Assembly: GCA_020852555.1 (NCBI GenBank)
Contig: JADZAQ010000252.1
Span: 1 to 40,934, forward strand
Reading direction: 5' to 3'
DNA: 40,934 nt
From: Burkholderiales bacterium
GTDB taxonomy: Bacteria > Pseudomonadota > Gammaproteobacteria > Burkholderiales > Casimicrobiaceae
Below the pieces are notes generated by a model. That model was not told where the DNA came from. It did no database searches and saw only the letters and a list, made by a program, of their open reading frames with translations. The translations under genes were made by a program, and so were the position numbers. Of this stretch, positions 1-8,042 are shown one piece after another (the first letter of the stretch is position 1; each line of letters begins with the position of its first letter).

Positions 1-566
1 ACGAGCGCGCGAACGCGAAGCAGGCGAAGCAGTACGGCGCCGATACCGCGGCCGCGCTGCGGGCGCTCGCCGAATGCCGCCACCCGACCGTCGCGCTCAT
101 CGAGGGCGCCTGCGTGGGCGGCGGGCTCCTGGTTGCCGCCCAGTGCGACCTGCGGATCTGCAACGAGTCGGCGCGCTTCGGCGTTCCGGCGAAGAACCTC
201 GGACTCACCGAGTCCTACGAGGAGCTCGAGGGGATGATGCGCGTGGTCGGGCCCGCGGCGAGCCTCGAGCTGCTCCTCGAGGGGCGCATCTGGGGCGCGC
301 GCGAAGCCTACGAGAAGGGGCTCGTCTGCCGCGTCGTGCCCGATGCCGGCGTGGTCGAGGAGGCGTACGCCACTGCGCGCCGCATCGCCGAGGGCGCGCC
401 GCTCGCCGCGCGCTGGCACAAGAAATTCGTGCGCCGGCTCGCCGACCCGCGCCCGCTCACCGCGGCGGAACGCGCCGAGGGCTACGCCTGCTTCGATACC
501 GAGGATTTCCGCATCGGCTACCGGGCGTTCCTCGCCAAGCGCAAGCCCGAGTTCAAGGGGCGTTGA
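1..566 (+). CDS. Crotonase-fold (enoyl-CoA hydratase/isomerase-like) protein, 5' end missing
   Basis: The reading frame is open from base 3 to the TGA at 566; the start lies outside the window, so only the C-terminal ~187 residues are seen. The crotonase fold is recognisable from the GACVGGG oxyanion-hole segment, the CDLRIC strand, the FGVPAKNLGL region and the C-terminal FLAKRKPEFKGR helix typical of acyl-CoA-binding family members. Both glutamates used by enoyl-CoA hydratases appear absent: GGGCE reads GGGLL and the PE of the second motif reads PA. It is therefore unlikely to be an ordinary hydratase; an isomerase, decarboxylase or thioesterase-type activity is possible. It precedes a Bug receptor and a malonyl-CoA-synthetase-like gene on the same strand, 94 nt away from the former, which suggests acyl-CoA metabolism of an imported acid. 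Family assignment is firm; the reaction is not. Confidence 0.85.
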   Translation, partial: ERANAKQAKQYGADTAAALRALAECRHPTVALIEGACVGGGLLVAAQCDLRICNESARFGVPAKNLGLTESYEELEGMMRVVGPAASLELLLEGRIWGAREAYEKGLVCRVVPDAGVVEEAYATARRIAEGAPLAARWHKKFVRRLADPRPLTAAERAEGYACFDTEDFRIGYRAFLAKRKPEFKGR

Positions 567-641
567 CGACGCGGGGGAAAGTGGCAGACTACGGGCCCAC
601 CCCAGCCGGCGGGGCACATACAACGCGGGCACCGACAATCC

Positions 642-652
642 AGAGGAAGGAG
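642..652 (+). promoter_or_regulatory. Strong ribosome binding site of the Bug receptor gene
   Basis: AGAGGAAGGAG lies 8 nt before the ATG at 661. It fixes that ATG as the start, although the reading frame stays open for about 320 nt upstream. The start is also where a normal signal peptide begins. Confidence 0.8.
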
Positions 653-660
653 CAGCTCCC

Positions 661-1641
661 ATGAGATACCCGTTCCGCGCGCTCGCGACCGCCGTATCGA
701 CGCTCGCGCTCGTCGTCGCGGCAGGAACCGCCGCGGCGCAATCCTGGCCGGTCAAGCCGATCCGCACCATCAACCCGTTCCCCGCCGGCGGCGGCACCGA
801 CACGTTCGCGCGGCCGTGGGCGGCGAAGTTGACGCAGCTCCTCGGCCAGCAAGTGCTGATCGAGAACATGGGTGGGGCCGGCGGCACCGTCGGCGCGGCG
901 CGCGCGGCGAAGGAAGCGCCCGACGGCTACACCTGGTTCATCGGCGCGATCCACCACACGATCGCCGACTCGCTCTACACGAAGCTGCCGTACAGCCTGG
1001 AACGCGACTTCGCGCCGGTGACCGTGCTCGCAATGGTGCCGAACGTCGTCGTGATCCATCCCAAGCACGACTTCAAGACGCTGCAGGAGCTGCTCGACTA
1101 CGCGAAGGCGAACCCCGGCAAGCTCAACTTCGGGTCGGCGGGCAGCGGCACCAGCCACCACATGATCGGCGAGCTGTTCAAGCAGACCGCGAACGTCGAC
1201 CTCACGCACGTCCCCTACAAGGGCGCGGGGCCCCTGATGCAGGATCTCCTGGCCGGGCAGGTCGACATGGCGTTCGACGGCATGGGCACCTCGGCGACCC
1301 AGATCAAGGCGGGCAAGCTCCGCCCGCTCGCGGTCACCTCGGCGACGCGCAACCGCGTGATCCCGGACGTGCCGACTATGCGCGAGGCGGGGGTCGATTT
1401 CGCGATCTCGCTGACCTGGTACGCGCTCTGGGGGATCAAGGGCACGCCGCAGCCGATCATCGACCGGATGTACGCGGAGACCGTGAAGGTGCTCCAGATG
1501 CCCGACATCAAGGACATCTGGGCGAGCCAGGGCGCCGACGTCGGCGGCATGCCGCCCGCGGAGTTCGGCGCGTTCGTGCACTCCGAGATCGTGAAGTGGG
1601 CGAAGGTCGTCAAGACCGCGGGAATCAAGGTCGACCTCTAG
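661..1641 (+). CDS. Bug-family (TctC-like) tripartite tricarboxylate transporter substrate-binding protein
   Basis: This 326-residue periplasmic receptor starts at 661, set by a strong Shine-Dalgarno sequence. Residues 1-27 form a signal peptide (basic MRYPFR, hydrophobic core, cleavage near AAAQ). The mature protein begins WPVKPIRTINPFPAGGGTD, the standard Bug opening in which the PAGGGTD loop contacts the carboxylate ligand, and continues with ENMGGAGGTVGAARAAK and LNFGSAGSGTSHH, both family hallmarks. Bug proteins bind carboxylates and amides and normally serve TctAB, but many in Burkholderiales are orphans; no TctA or TctB is seen here. Its stop is 7 nt before the malonyl-CoA-synthetase-like gene, so the two are probably co-transcribed, and a dicarboxylate such as malonate is a reasonable ligand guess. 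Family call is very sure; ligand is inferred. Confidence 0.93.
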   Translation: MRYPFRALATAVSTLALVVAAGTAAAQSWPVKPIRTINPFPAGGGTDTFARPWAAKLTQLLGQQVLIENMGGAGGTVGAARAAKEAPDGYTWFIGAIHHTIADSLYTKLPYSLERDFAPVTVLAMVPNVVVIHPKHDFKTLQELLDYAKANPGKLNFGSAGSGTSHHMIGELFKQTANVDLTHVPYKGAGPLMQDLLAGQVDMAFDGMGTSATQIKAGKLRPLAVTSATRNRVIPDVPTMREAGVDFAISLTWYALWGIKGTPQPIIDRMYAETVKVLQMPDIKDIWASQGADVGGMPPAEFGAFVHSEIVKWAKVVKTAGIKVDL

Positions 1642-1648
1642 GGCCGGC

Positions 1649-3145
1649 GTGAACGCCTACGGCTTCTTCCGTCGCGGCTTCGCCGCGCGACTCGAAGCGA
1701 CCTTCCTCGAAGCGGACTCGGGCGAGCGCTTTTCGTTCGCCGACCTCGAGCGTGCGACCGCGCGCGTCGCCGCGTTCCTGACCGGCCTCGGCCTCGCGCG
1801 CGGCGACCGCGTCGCCGCGCAGATCGACAAGTCGCCGCAGGGGCTCTTCCTCTACCTCGGATGCCTGCGCGCCGGGTTCTGCTTCCTGCCGCTCAACACC
1901 GCCTACCAGCGCGGCGAGCTCGGCTACTTTCTGCAGGACGCCGAGCCGCGCGTGGTCGTCTGCCGGCCGGCCATGCTCGCCACCTTCGAGGAGCTGGCGC
2001 ATTCGGCGGGAGCGCCGCGCCTCTACACCCTGGACGAGCACGGCCAGGGCTCGCTCGTCGACGCGATGGCGGGCGCGGCCACCGCGTTCGACGACCCGAC
2101 GCTCGGCGAGAACGACCTCGCGGTGATCATCTACACCTCGGGCACCACCGGCCGCTCGAAGGGCGCGATGGTCACGCACGGCAACCTGACCTCGAACGGG
2201 GCGGCGCTGAAGGACTACTGGCGGTTCACGGCGAGCGACGCGCTGCTCCACGCCTTGCCGATATTCCACGTGCACGGGCTCTTCGTCGGCATCCACCCGA
2301 TCCTGCTCGCCGGGGCGAGGATCGTCTTCCACCGCAGGTTCGACGCCCCGTCCGTGCTCGCCGACCTTCCGCGCGCCACCGCGATGATGGGTGTCCCGAC
2401 CTTCTACGTGCGGCTGCTGGCGGAGCCCGGGCTCTCGCGCAGCGCGGTGAAGCACATGCGCCTCTTCGTCTCGGGCAGCGCACCGCTGCTGCTCGACACG
2501 TTCGCGGCGTGGCAGGCGCGCACCGGCCACACGATCCTCGAGCGCTACGGCATGTCCGAGGCGGGGATGATCACGTCCAACCCGTACGACGGCGAGCGCC
2601 GCGGCGGCACGGTCGGCTTCCCGCTGCCGGGCGTGTCGGTGCGGGTCGTCGCGGACGGGAAGGCGCTCGGGCCGGGTGCGCCGGGCGTGGTCGAGATCAA
2701 GGGGCCGAACGTCTTCGCCGGCTACTGGCGCATGCCGGAGAAGACCCGGGAGGAGTTCACCGCGGACGGCTGGTTCAGGACCGGGGACGTCGGTCAGTGG
2801 AGCGAAGACCGCTACCTCTCGATCGTCGGCCGCGCCAAGGACCTCATCATCTCCGGCGGCTACAACGTCTACCCGAAGGAGATCGAGCTCGTCATCGACG
2901 CGATCCCGGGCGTGGTCGAGTCGGCGGTGGTGGGCGTGCCGCACCCGGATTTCGGCGAGTCGGTCACCGCGGTCGTGGTGCGTCAGCAGGGCGCCGCGCT
3001 CGACGAGGCGGCGGTGGTCGCGCACGTGAAGTCGCAGATCGCCAACTTCAAGGTCCCGAAGCGGGTGGTGTTCGTCGACGACCTGCCGCGCAACGCGATG
3101 GGGAAAGTGCAGAAAAACGTGCTGCGGGACAACCTCAAGGCGTAA
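1649..3145 (+). CDS. Acyl-CoA synthetase, probably malonyl-CoA synthetase
   Basis: This is a 498-residue member of the ANL adenylate-forming family, which activates a carboxylic acid to its CoA thioester with ATP. The GTG start at 1649 is 7 nt after the receptor gene. The AMP-binding P-loop reads YTSGTTGRSKGAMVTHGN (about residues 161-178), followed by the substrate-pocket segment LPIFHVHGLFVG, the ERYGMSEAGM adenine motif, GWFRTGDVG, and the C-terminal hinge and lysine region SGGYNVYPKEIE and RNAMGKVQK. The overall pattern, including the short length and the LHALPIFHVHGL stretch, matches MatB-type malonyl/methylmalonyl-CoA synthetases as I remember them. Its stop is 9 nt from the convergent stop of the TauE/SafE gene, with no terminator between. 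A medium-chain acyl-CoA ligase is the main alternative. Confidence 0.85.
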   Translation: MNAYGFFRRGFAARLEATFLEADSGERFSFADLERATARVAAFLTGLGLARGDRVAAQIDKSPQGLFLYLGCLRAGFCFLPLNTAYQRGELGYFLQDAEPRVVVCRPAMLATFEELAHSAGAPRLYTLDEHGQGSLVDAMAGAATAFDDPTLGENDLAVIIYTSGTTGRSKGAMVTHGNLTSNGAALKDYWRFTASDALLHALPIFHVHGLFVGIHPILLAGARIVFHRRFDAPSVLADLPRATAMMGVPTFYVRLLAEPGLSRSAVKHMRLFVSGSAPLLLDTFAAWQARTGHTILERYGMSEAGMITSNPYDGERRGGTVGFPLPGVSVRVVADGKALGPGAPGVVEIKGPNVFAGYWRMPEKTREEFTADGWFRTGDVGQWSEDRYLSIVGRAKDLIISGGYNVYPKEIELVIDAIPGVVESAVVGVPHPDFGESVTAVVVRQQGAALDEAAVVAHVKSQIANFKVPKRVVFVDDLPRNAMGKVQKNVLRDNLKA

Positions 3146-3154
3146 CCGCAGCGC

Positions 3155-3961
3155 CTACCACACGCTCGCCGCCATCCGCGCCGCGAGCAGGAACAGCAGC
3201 CCCGCGAACAGACGCTTCAGCAGCCTTCCGGGCACGCGGTGCGCGAGGGAGGCGCCGAGCGGCGCGGTCGCGACGCTCGCGAGCGTGACGCCGGCGAGCG
3301 CCGGCAGGTACACGTAGCCGAGGCTCCAGGGCGGAAGACCGCTCGCGTTCCAGCCGGTGTAGAGATACCCGATCGTCCCGCCGACCGCGATCGGAACGCC
3401 GATCGCGGCCGCCGTGCCGACGGCCTGGATGACCGGCACGTTGCAGTAGATCATGAACGGCACCGTCATGACGGTGCCGCCGATCGCGACGAGCGAGGAG
3501 AGGCCGCCGATCGCCGTGCCGGCCGCGAACATGCCGCCGGCGCCGGGCGGCTGGCGCGACGGCTTCGGCTTGCGATCGAGCGCGATGTTCACCGCCATCA
3601 GCAGGACGAAGGCGGTGAAGTAGATGGCGAGCGTGCGTGTCGAGAGGCGATTGGCGACCACCGCGCCGAGCACGCCGCCGGACACGATCCCGGGCGTCAT
3701 GCGCCGCACTATCTCCCAGCGCACGCCGCCGCGCGCCGCGTGCGCGCGCGCGCTCGATAGCCCGGTGAAGAGGATCGTCGCCATCGCGGTGCCGACCGCG
3801 AGGTGCAGCACGTGCTCGCGCGGCTGGCCCTGCGCCTCGAGCATCAGCGCGAGCACCGGCACGACGATCATTCCGCCGCCGATGCCGAACATGCCCGCCA
3901 GCAGCCCCGCGACCGCCCCGAGCGCGAGGTACCCGGCGAGCCACGCCGCAGGATCGGGCAT
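3155..3961 (-). CDS. TauE/SafE (DUF81) family membrane transporter
   Basis: This 268-residue integral membrane protein has about eight hydrophobic segments and the duplicated glycine-rich signature of the TauE/SafE sulfite or anion exporter family: GLLAGMFGIGGGMIVVP near the N-terminus and AIGGLSSLVAIGGTVMTVP in the second half. Members export sulfite, sulfoacetate or other small organosulfur or carboxylate anions; nothing here identifies the substrate. It is the last gene of the kynA operon, starting 5 nt after the HAD phosphatase gene, so it is probably translated with it. The ATG at 3961 gives the usual family length; an upstream extension of the frame overlaps the previous gene and is not needed. 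Confidence 0.9.
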   Translation of the reverse strand: MPDPAAWLAGYLALGAVAGLLAGMFGIGGGMIVVPVLALMLEAQGQPREHVLHLAVGTAMATILFTGLSSARAHAARGGVRWEIVRRMTPGIVSGGVLGAVVANRLSTRTLAIYFTAFVLLMAVNIALDRKPKPSRQPPGAGGMFAAGTAIGGLSSLVAIGGTVMTVPFMIYCNVPVIQAVGTAAAIGVPIAVGGTIGYLYTGWNASGLPPWSLGYVYLPALAGVTLASVATAPLGASLAHRVPGRLLKRLFAGLLFLLAARMAASVW

Positions 3962-3966
3962 GGCGT

Positions 3967-4767
3967 TCAGGCTCGCCGCGCCGCGAGCAGCCGCGCCGCG
4001 AGCTCCGCGAACCCGGCGCCGCTCTCCCGCGCCGTGACGTACGCCGGCGCGTACTCCAGGCGTGCTGCGAAGCGGCGCACGTTCGCCACCCCGACCGACA
4101 GCGGGAAGTAACCGAAGAGCGGCGCATCGTTCGGCGAGTCCCCGACGAAGAGGTAGCGGTCGCGCTCGGCGTCGAGGTCGACGCCGTGGCGCTCGCGCAC
4201 GAGCGTCCGGGTCATGCCGAGCTTGTCGTAGGCGCCGAACCAGCCGTTGACGTGGATCGAGCTCACCTTCGCGGTCATGCCGGCCTCGCGCATGATCGCG
4301 ACGATGCGATCGACCGCCGCGCTGCCGAGGCGCGGCACATCCTCGCAGTAGTCGATCGCCAGGTCCGCCTCGCGGTAGAGCTGGTCCGAGGCGAGGGCGG
4401 CGCCCGGCGCTTCCGCAAGGATACGGTCGCGCACCGCCGCCAGCCGGGCGCGGTTCGCGGCGCGCGTGGCCTCATCGTCGCGAAAGCGCTTGACGAGCTT
4501 CCGGCTCGCGGCGTCGTACGCGAAGTAGAACGCCCCGTTCTCCCCCACGACCGCGTCGACCGGCCACATGCGCGCGATGTGGTCGCACCAGCCGGCCGGC
4601 CGCCCGGTGATCGGGACGACGCCGAACCCCGCCTCGTGCAGCGCCGCCATCGCGGCGTACGCCTCCGCCGTCAGCCGTCCGTCGGTCGTCAGGGTGTCGT
4701 CGATGTCGGCGAACACGCCGCGAACGCGGGCGAGCGCGGCGTCGGAGAGCTGGTCGAGGGGCTGCAC
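3967..4767 (-). CDS. HAD-superfamily (type IIB) phosphatase
   Basis: This hydrolase of about 266 residues carries the four HAD motifs: DIDDTLTTDG (nucleophile D21 and acid/base D23 from the chosen start), PITGRPAGW as motif II, a central lysine, and FVGDSPNDAPLF as motif IV. The large cap between motifs II and III places it in the Cof/IIB group with mannosyl-3-phosphoglycerate and sucrose-phosphate phosphatases, so a sugar phosphate is a likely substrate. The open frame extends to 4917, but that part overlaps the preceding isomerase gene in another frame. A GTG at 4767, 13 nt after that gene's stop, gives a compact protein; a CTG at 4773 is an alternative. It is fifth in the kynA operon. Family is firm, substrate unknown. 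Confidence 0.85.
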   Translation of the reverse strand: MQPLDQLSDAALARVRGVFADIDDTLTTDGRLTAEAYAAMAALHEAGFGVVPITGRPAGWCDHIARMWPVDAVVGENGAFYFAYDAASRKLVKRFRDDEATRAANRARLAAVRDRILAEAPGAALASDQLYREADLAIDYCEDVPRLGSAAVDRIVAIMREAGMTAKVSSIHVNGWFGAYDKLGMTRTLVRERHGVDLDAERDRYLFVGDSPNDAPLFGYFPLSVGVANVRRFAARLEYAPAYVTARESGAGFAELAARLLAARRA

Positions 4768-4780
4768 CGGCAGGATCCGC

Positions 4781-5383
4781 TCAATCCCCGCGCAGCTGCC
4801 AGGCAAGCGCGTCCTCGAGGCGGTCGCCACCCCAGAACAGCTCGCCGCGCACGACGAACGTCGGCGCGCCGAAGACGCCGAGCGCCTGGGCGCGCTCGGT
4901 GCCCGCGCGGAGCGCATCCTTCACCGCCGGGGACTGCGCGCGCTCGAGCCACGGCTGCGGCGCCTGCCCGAGCCCTCCGAGCACGCGGCCGAGCGTGTCG
5001 GGCGTGGAGATGTCGCCGCCCTCGGCGAAGTTCGCGACGTAGATCCCCCGCACCAGCGCGGGGAGCCACGGTTCCCCGATCGCGGCAAGCGCAAGCCGCG
5101 CGGCGAGAATGCTCCGCTGCGGGAAGATCGCCGGGCGCGCGTACGGCAGACCGTGCTTCGCGCACAGCCGCTCCAGGTCGCGCCACATGTACCGGCCCTT
5201 CGCCGGGTACAGGTTGAAAGGCGAGTCGCTCCAGCCCTGCGCCTGGAAGATCGGGCCGAGCAGGAACGGCCGCCAGGCGACCGTCACGCCCGCGCGCGCG
5301 GCGAGCGTCTCGATTCGCATCGCCGCGGGATACGAGTACGTGCTCGCGAACTCGAACCAGAACTCGAGGGCGGGCGGGGTCAC
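4781..5383 (-). CDS. 2-hydroxychromene-2-carboxylate isomerase-like DsbA-family protein
   Basis: The protein has about 200 residues and the DsbA/kappa-class GST thioredoxin fold. The active-site loop reads FEFASTYSYPA with a serine where DsbA has cysteine; this is the NahD pattern in which the serine activates glutathione. The cis-proline segment GVFGAPTFVV and the FWGGDRLEDAL ending are diagnostic. NahD itself isomerises 2-hydroxychromene-2-carboxylate in naphthalene degradation, but many family members have other glutathione-dependent roles and no aromatic-degradation genes are nearby. The start is the GTG at 5383, which overlaps the glpD stop as GTGA; the frame is open further upstream only as a glpD shadow. 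Family call is strong, substrate unknown. Confidence 0.87.
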   Translation of the reverse strand: MTPPALEFWFEFASTYSYPAAMRIETLAARAGVTVAWRPFLLGPIFQAQGWSDSPFNLYPAKGRYMWRDLERLCAKHGLPYARPAIFPQRSILAARLALAAIGEPWLPALVRGIYVANFAEGGDISTPDTLGRVLGGLGQAPQPWLERAQSPAVKDALRAGTERAQALGVFGAPTFVVRGELFWGGDRLEDALAWQLRGD

Positions 5384-6885
5384 GCCACCGGCTCCTTCGT
5401 CCCCATCGCCTCGGCCAGCCGCTCGCGCTGGGCGCGGGTCATGCGCAGGCCGCACTTGGTCCGCCGCCACAGCACGTCCTCGGGCGTGCGCGCCCACTCG
5501 CGCTCGACGAGGAAGCGCACCTCGCGCTCGTACAGGCCGCCGCCGAACGCCTCACCGAGGTCGCCGGCCTGCCTGACGTCGTCGAGGATCTCGGCCGCGC
5601 AGGTGCCGTGGCGCCGCAGGAGACGGCCGAGCCAGCGCGCATCGAGGCGCGGGTAGCGGCTGCGATACGCGGCAGCAAGCTCGTCGAAGCTCGCGCCCCC
5701 GAAATCGCCCCCGGGCAGGGGCGCACGCTCGGTCCAGGGGTGTCGGCCGGGAAACCATTTCGCGAGCTTCTCGAGCGCCGCTTCGGCGAGCCTGCGGTAG
5801 GTGGTGAGTTTCCCGCCGAAGACCGACAGGAGCGGCGGCCCGTTCTCGTCGAGCACGAAGCGATAGTCGCGCGTGATCGCGGACGGATCGTCGGTGCCGT
5901 CGTCGTAGAGCGGGCGCACGCCGCTCCAGGCGTGCACCACCTGGTCCGGCGTGACCGGAGCGAGCGTGTAGCGGCTCGCGGCCGCGCACAGATATTCGGT
6001 CTCCTCGCGCGAGCACGCCGGCGGCGTCTCCATGCTCCCGATCGGCACGTCGGTGGTGCCGATCTCGGTGTAATCGTCCTCGTACGGGATGAGGAAGATC
6101 ACGCGGCCGTCTGGATTCTGGAGGATCACCGCGTGCGCATGGCCGTGGATGCGCGGCACGACGATGTGGCTGCCCTTCACCAGGCGCACGTCGCCCGGCG
6201 TCGGCGCCGCGAGCGCGCGGTCGAGGACCGTCCGGACCCATGGCCCCGCGGCATTCACGAGCGCCCGGCACGCCGCTTCGCCCCGTGCGCCGCTGTCGGC
6301 GTCCGCGAGGCTCACGCGCCACAGCGCGCCGTCGCGTCGCCCCGCGACGCAGCGCGTGCGCGGCAGGATCGTCGCGCCCTGCTCGGCGGCGCTGCGCGCG
6401 GTGAGAACCACGAGGCGGGCGTCGTCCACGGCGCAGTCGGAATAGGTGAACCCGCGCGTGAGGTCGGGCCGCAGCCCCGCGCCATAGCGATCGGGCGTCA
6501 GCCGCACGCCGCGCGAGCCGGGCAGCGAGACGCGCCGGCTCAGGTGATCGTAGAGGAAGAGGCCGGTGCGGATCATCCAGCGCGGCCGCAGGTGCGGCTC
6601 GTGCGGCAGGACGAACTCCAGCGGCCACACCACGTGCGGCGCCACGCGCAGCAGCACCTCGCGCTCCGCGAGCGACTCGGCCACCAGCCGGAACTCGAAG
6701 TGCTCGAGATAGCGCAGGCCGCCGTGGATCAGGCGCGTGCTCGCCGACGAGGTGGCCGACCCCAGGTCGCCCTGCTCCACCAGCGCGACGCGGAGCCCCC
6801 GGCCGGCCGCGTCGCGGGCGATGCCGGCGCCGTTGATGCCGCCGCCGATGACGACGAGGTCGAACGGTTCGGCGGGCGGCGTCAT
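5380..6885 (-). CDS. glpD: Glycerol-3-phosphate dehydrogenase (FAD-dependent)
   Basis: The 501-residue flavoprotein oxidises sn-glycerol 3-phosphate to dihydroxyacetone phosphate and feeds electrons to quinone at the inner membrane. It has the N-terminal FAD Rossmann motif DLVVIGGGINGAGIARDAAG (residues 9-28), the TSSASTRLIHGGLRYLE substrate/FAD segment that defines GlpD, VNAAGPWV, IGTTDVPIG and VFGGKLTTYRRLAE near the FAD site, and the C-terminal DAO_C helical domain ending in WRRTKCGLRM. The ATG at 6885 overlaps the stop of the kynureninase-like gene as ATGA; the frame is open to 7896 but that extension is antisense-frame shadow. Its position inside a tryptophan-catabolic operon, without glpF, glpK or glpR, is unusual. 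Confidence 0.95.
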   Translation of the reverse strand: MTPPAEPFDLVVIGGGINGAGIARDAAGRGLRVALVEQGDLGSATSSASTRLIHGGLRYLEHFEFRLVAESLAEREVLLRVAPHVVWPLEFVLPHEPHLRPRWMIRTGLFLYDHLSRRVSLPGSRGVRLTPDRYGAGLRPDLTRGFTYSDCAVDDARLVVLTARSAAEQGATILPRTRCVAGRRDGALWRVSLADADSGARGEAACRALVNAAGPWVRTVLDRALAAPTPGDVRLVKGSHIVVPRIHGHAHAVILQNPDGRVIFLIPYEDDYTEIGTTDVPIGSMETPPACSREETEYLCAAASRYTLAPVTPDQVVHAWSGVRPLYDDGTDDPSAITRDYRFVLDENGPPLLSVFGGKLTTYRRLAEAALEKLAKWFPGRHPWTERAPLPGGDFGGASFDELAAAYRSRYPRLDARWLGRLLRRHGTCAAEILDDVRQAGDLGEAFGGGLYEREVRFLVEREWARTPEDVLWRRTKCGLRMTRAQRERLAEAMGTKEPVA

Positions 6886-8042
6886 GCCAACGCCCTGCCC
6901 AGGCGCTCGAGCAGCGCGTCGACGAACGCCTGGTCGTGATAGACGCCGAAGCCGAAACGCACCCGGCGACCGCGGCGGTCGACCAGAACGCCGTGCGTCG
7001 CGAGGCGGCCTTCGACGTCCTCGGCGGCGTCGAGATCGAAGGTGAGGAAGTTGCCGCGCGGCTGGCCCGACGGCGGGGTGAGGCTGGCGAGCGGCAGCCG
7101 CGCAAGCGGAGCGCTCGCGAGGCCGGCCAGGAATCGGCCCTCCAGCAGCGCGACGTGCGCGTGGATCTCGCGCGCCGTCACGCCGAGACCGTCGAGCCAG
7201 CGCATGACGGCGTTGAAGCGGTAGAGCCCGGAGGGATCGAACGTCGAGCCCCAGAAGCGCATCGCCGCCGGGCCGTAGCCGATCCGCTCGCCCTGGGCAC
7301 CGCTGAGTTGCCCAAAGTCGGAGTACCAGCCGGTGAATGCAGGCCGCAGGTGGCAGTCGGCGGGAATCGACAGGAAGCAGGCGCCCTCGCCGGCCTGCAC
7401 GTACTTGTAGCCGCCGGCGGTGTAGAAGACCCGCCGGCCGAGCGAGCCCAGTTCCACAGGTATCGCCATGAACGCGTGGTAGCCGTCGACGGCGACGATC
7501 GTTTCCGCCGGAATCCCCGCCAGCAGCTCGTCCAGCCGCTCGACCACGAACCCCGAGTCGAAGAACACCTGCGACAGGAACACGAGGTCGCACGGTTCGA
7601 CGAGCGCGCGCGCGAAGCGCTCGCGGAACGTTGCGTACGGCTCCACCGGCACGCGGCTCACCTCGAGCCGGCCGGTCTCCTCGAGCCGGCGCGTCTGCCG
7701 GGCGAAGCTGTGGAACTCGTTCGCGGTGGTGAGCACGCGCGGCCGCCGCGACCAGTCCAGGCACGAGTAGAGCCGCGCGACGAACTCGTGGGTGTTCGGG
7801 GCGAACGCGACCAGCGCCGCGTCGGCGAGGCCGAGATGACGCGCGACGTGCCGCTGCGCCTCCGGCACGACTTCGCCGAAGACCTTCTCCTGCCACTTGC
7901 GATTGGTGAGGCGCGCCGAGTCTTCCCAGTACTGGAGGTGAGCCGCGCGCGTGATGTCCGGCCAGGGATGATGGCTATGGGCGGTGACGTGCAGCGCGTC
8001 GCCGATTGCGGCGAAGAAGGTCTCGTAGTGCGCGTCAAGCAT
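6882..8042 (-). CDS. kynU: Kynureninase-like class V PLP enzyme
   Basis: The 386-residue protein has the fold-type I PLP architecture. Visible sites are PNTHEF (phosphate/aromatic stacking region, near 82-87), DGYHAF with the cofactor-binding aspartate D186, and GGYKYVQAGEG with the Schiff-base lysine K213; the last resembles the SYKYLNAGPG motif of kynureninases. Kynureninase cleaves kynurenine to anthranilate and alanine. The start overlaps the tryptophan dioxygenase gene by 8 nt, which supports a kynurenine-pathway role. It is somewhat short (about 410-420 is common) and its N-terminus reads AHSHHPWPD instead of the usual YLDGNSLG-like opening, so a divergent kynureninase or a related aminotransferase-like lyase is possible. 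A kynurenine formamidase gene is not seen. Confidence 0.75.
   Translation of the reverse strand: MLDAHYETFFAAIGDALHVTAHSHHPWPDITRAAHLQYWEDSARLTNRKWQEKVFGEVVPEAQRHVARHLGLADAALVAFAPNTHEFVARLYSCLDWSRRPRVLTTANEFHSFARQTRRLEETGRLEVSRVPVEPYATFRERFARALVEPCDLVFLSQVFFDSGFVVERLDELLAGIPAETIVAVDGYHAFMAIPVELGSLGRRVFYTAGGYKYVQAGEGACFLSIPADCHLRPAFTGWYSDFGQLSGAQGERIGYGPAAMRFWGSTFDPSGLYRFNAVMRWLDGLGVTAREIHAHVALLEGRFLAGLASAPLARLPLASLTPPSGQPRGNFLTFDLDAAEDVEGRLATHGVLVDRRGRRVRFGFGVYHDQAFVDALLERLGRALA

Noticed and set aside
6882..7896. N-terminal extension of glpD to 838 residues
   Set aside because: The added part is an Arg/Ala/Pro-rich out-of-frame reading of the kynureninase-like gene; the ATGA overlap and FAD motif fix the start at 6885.
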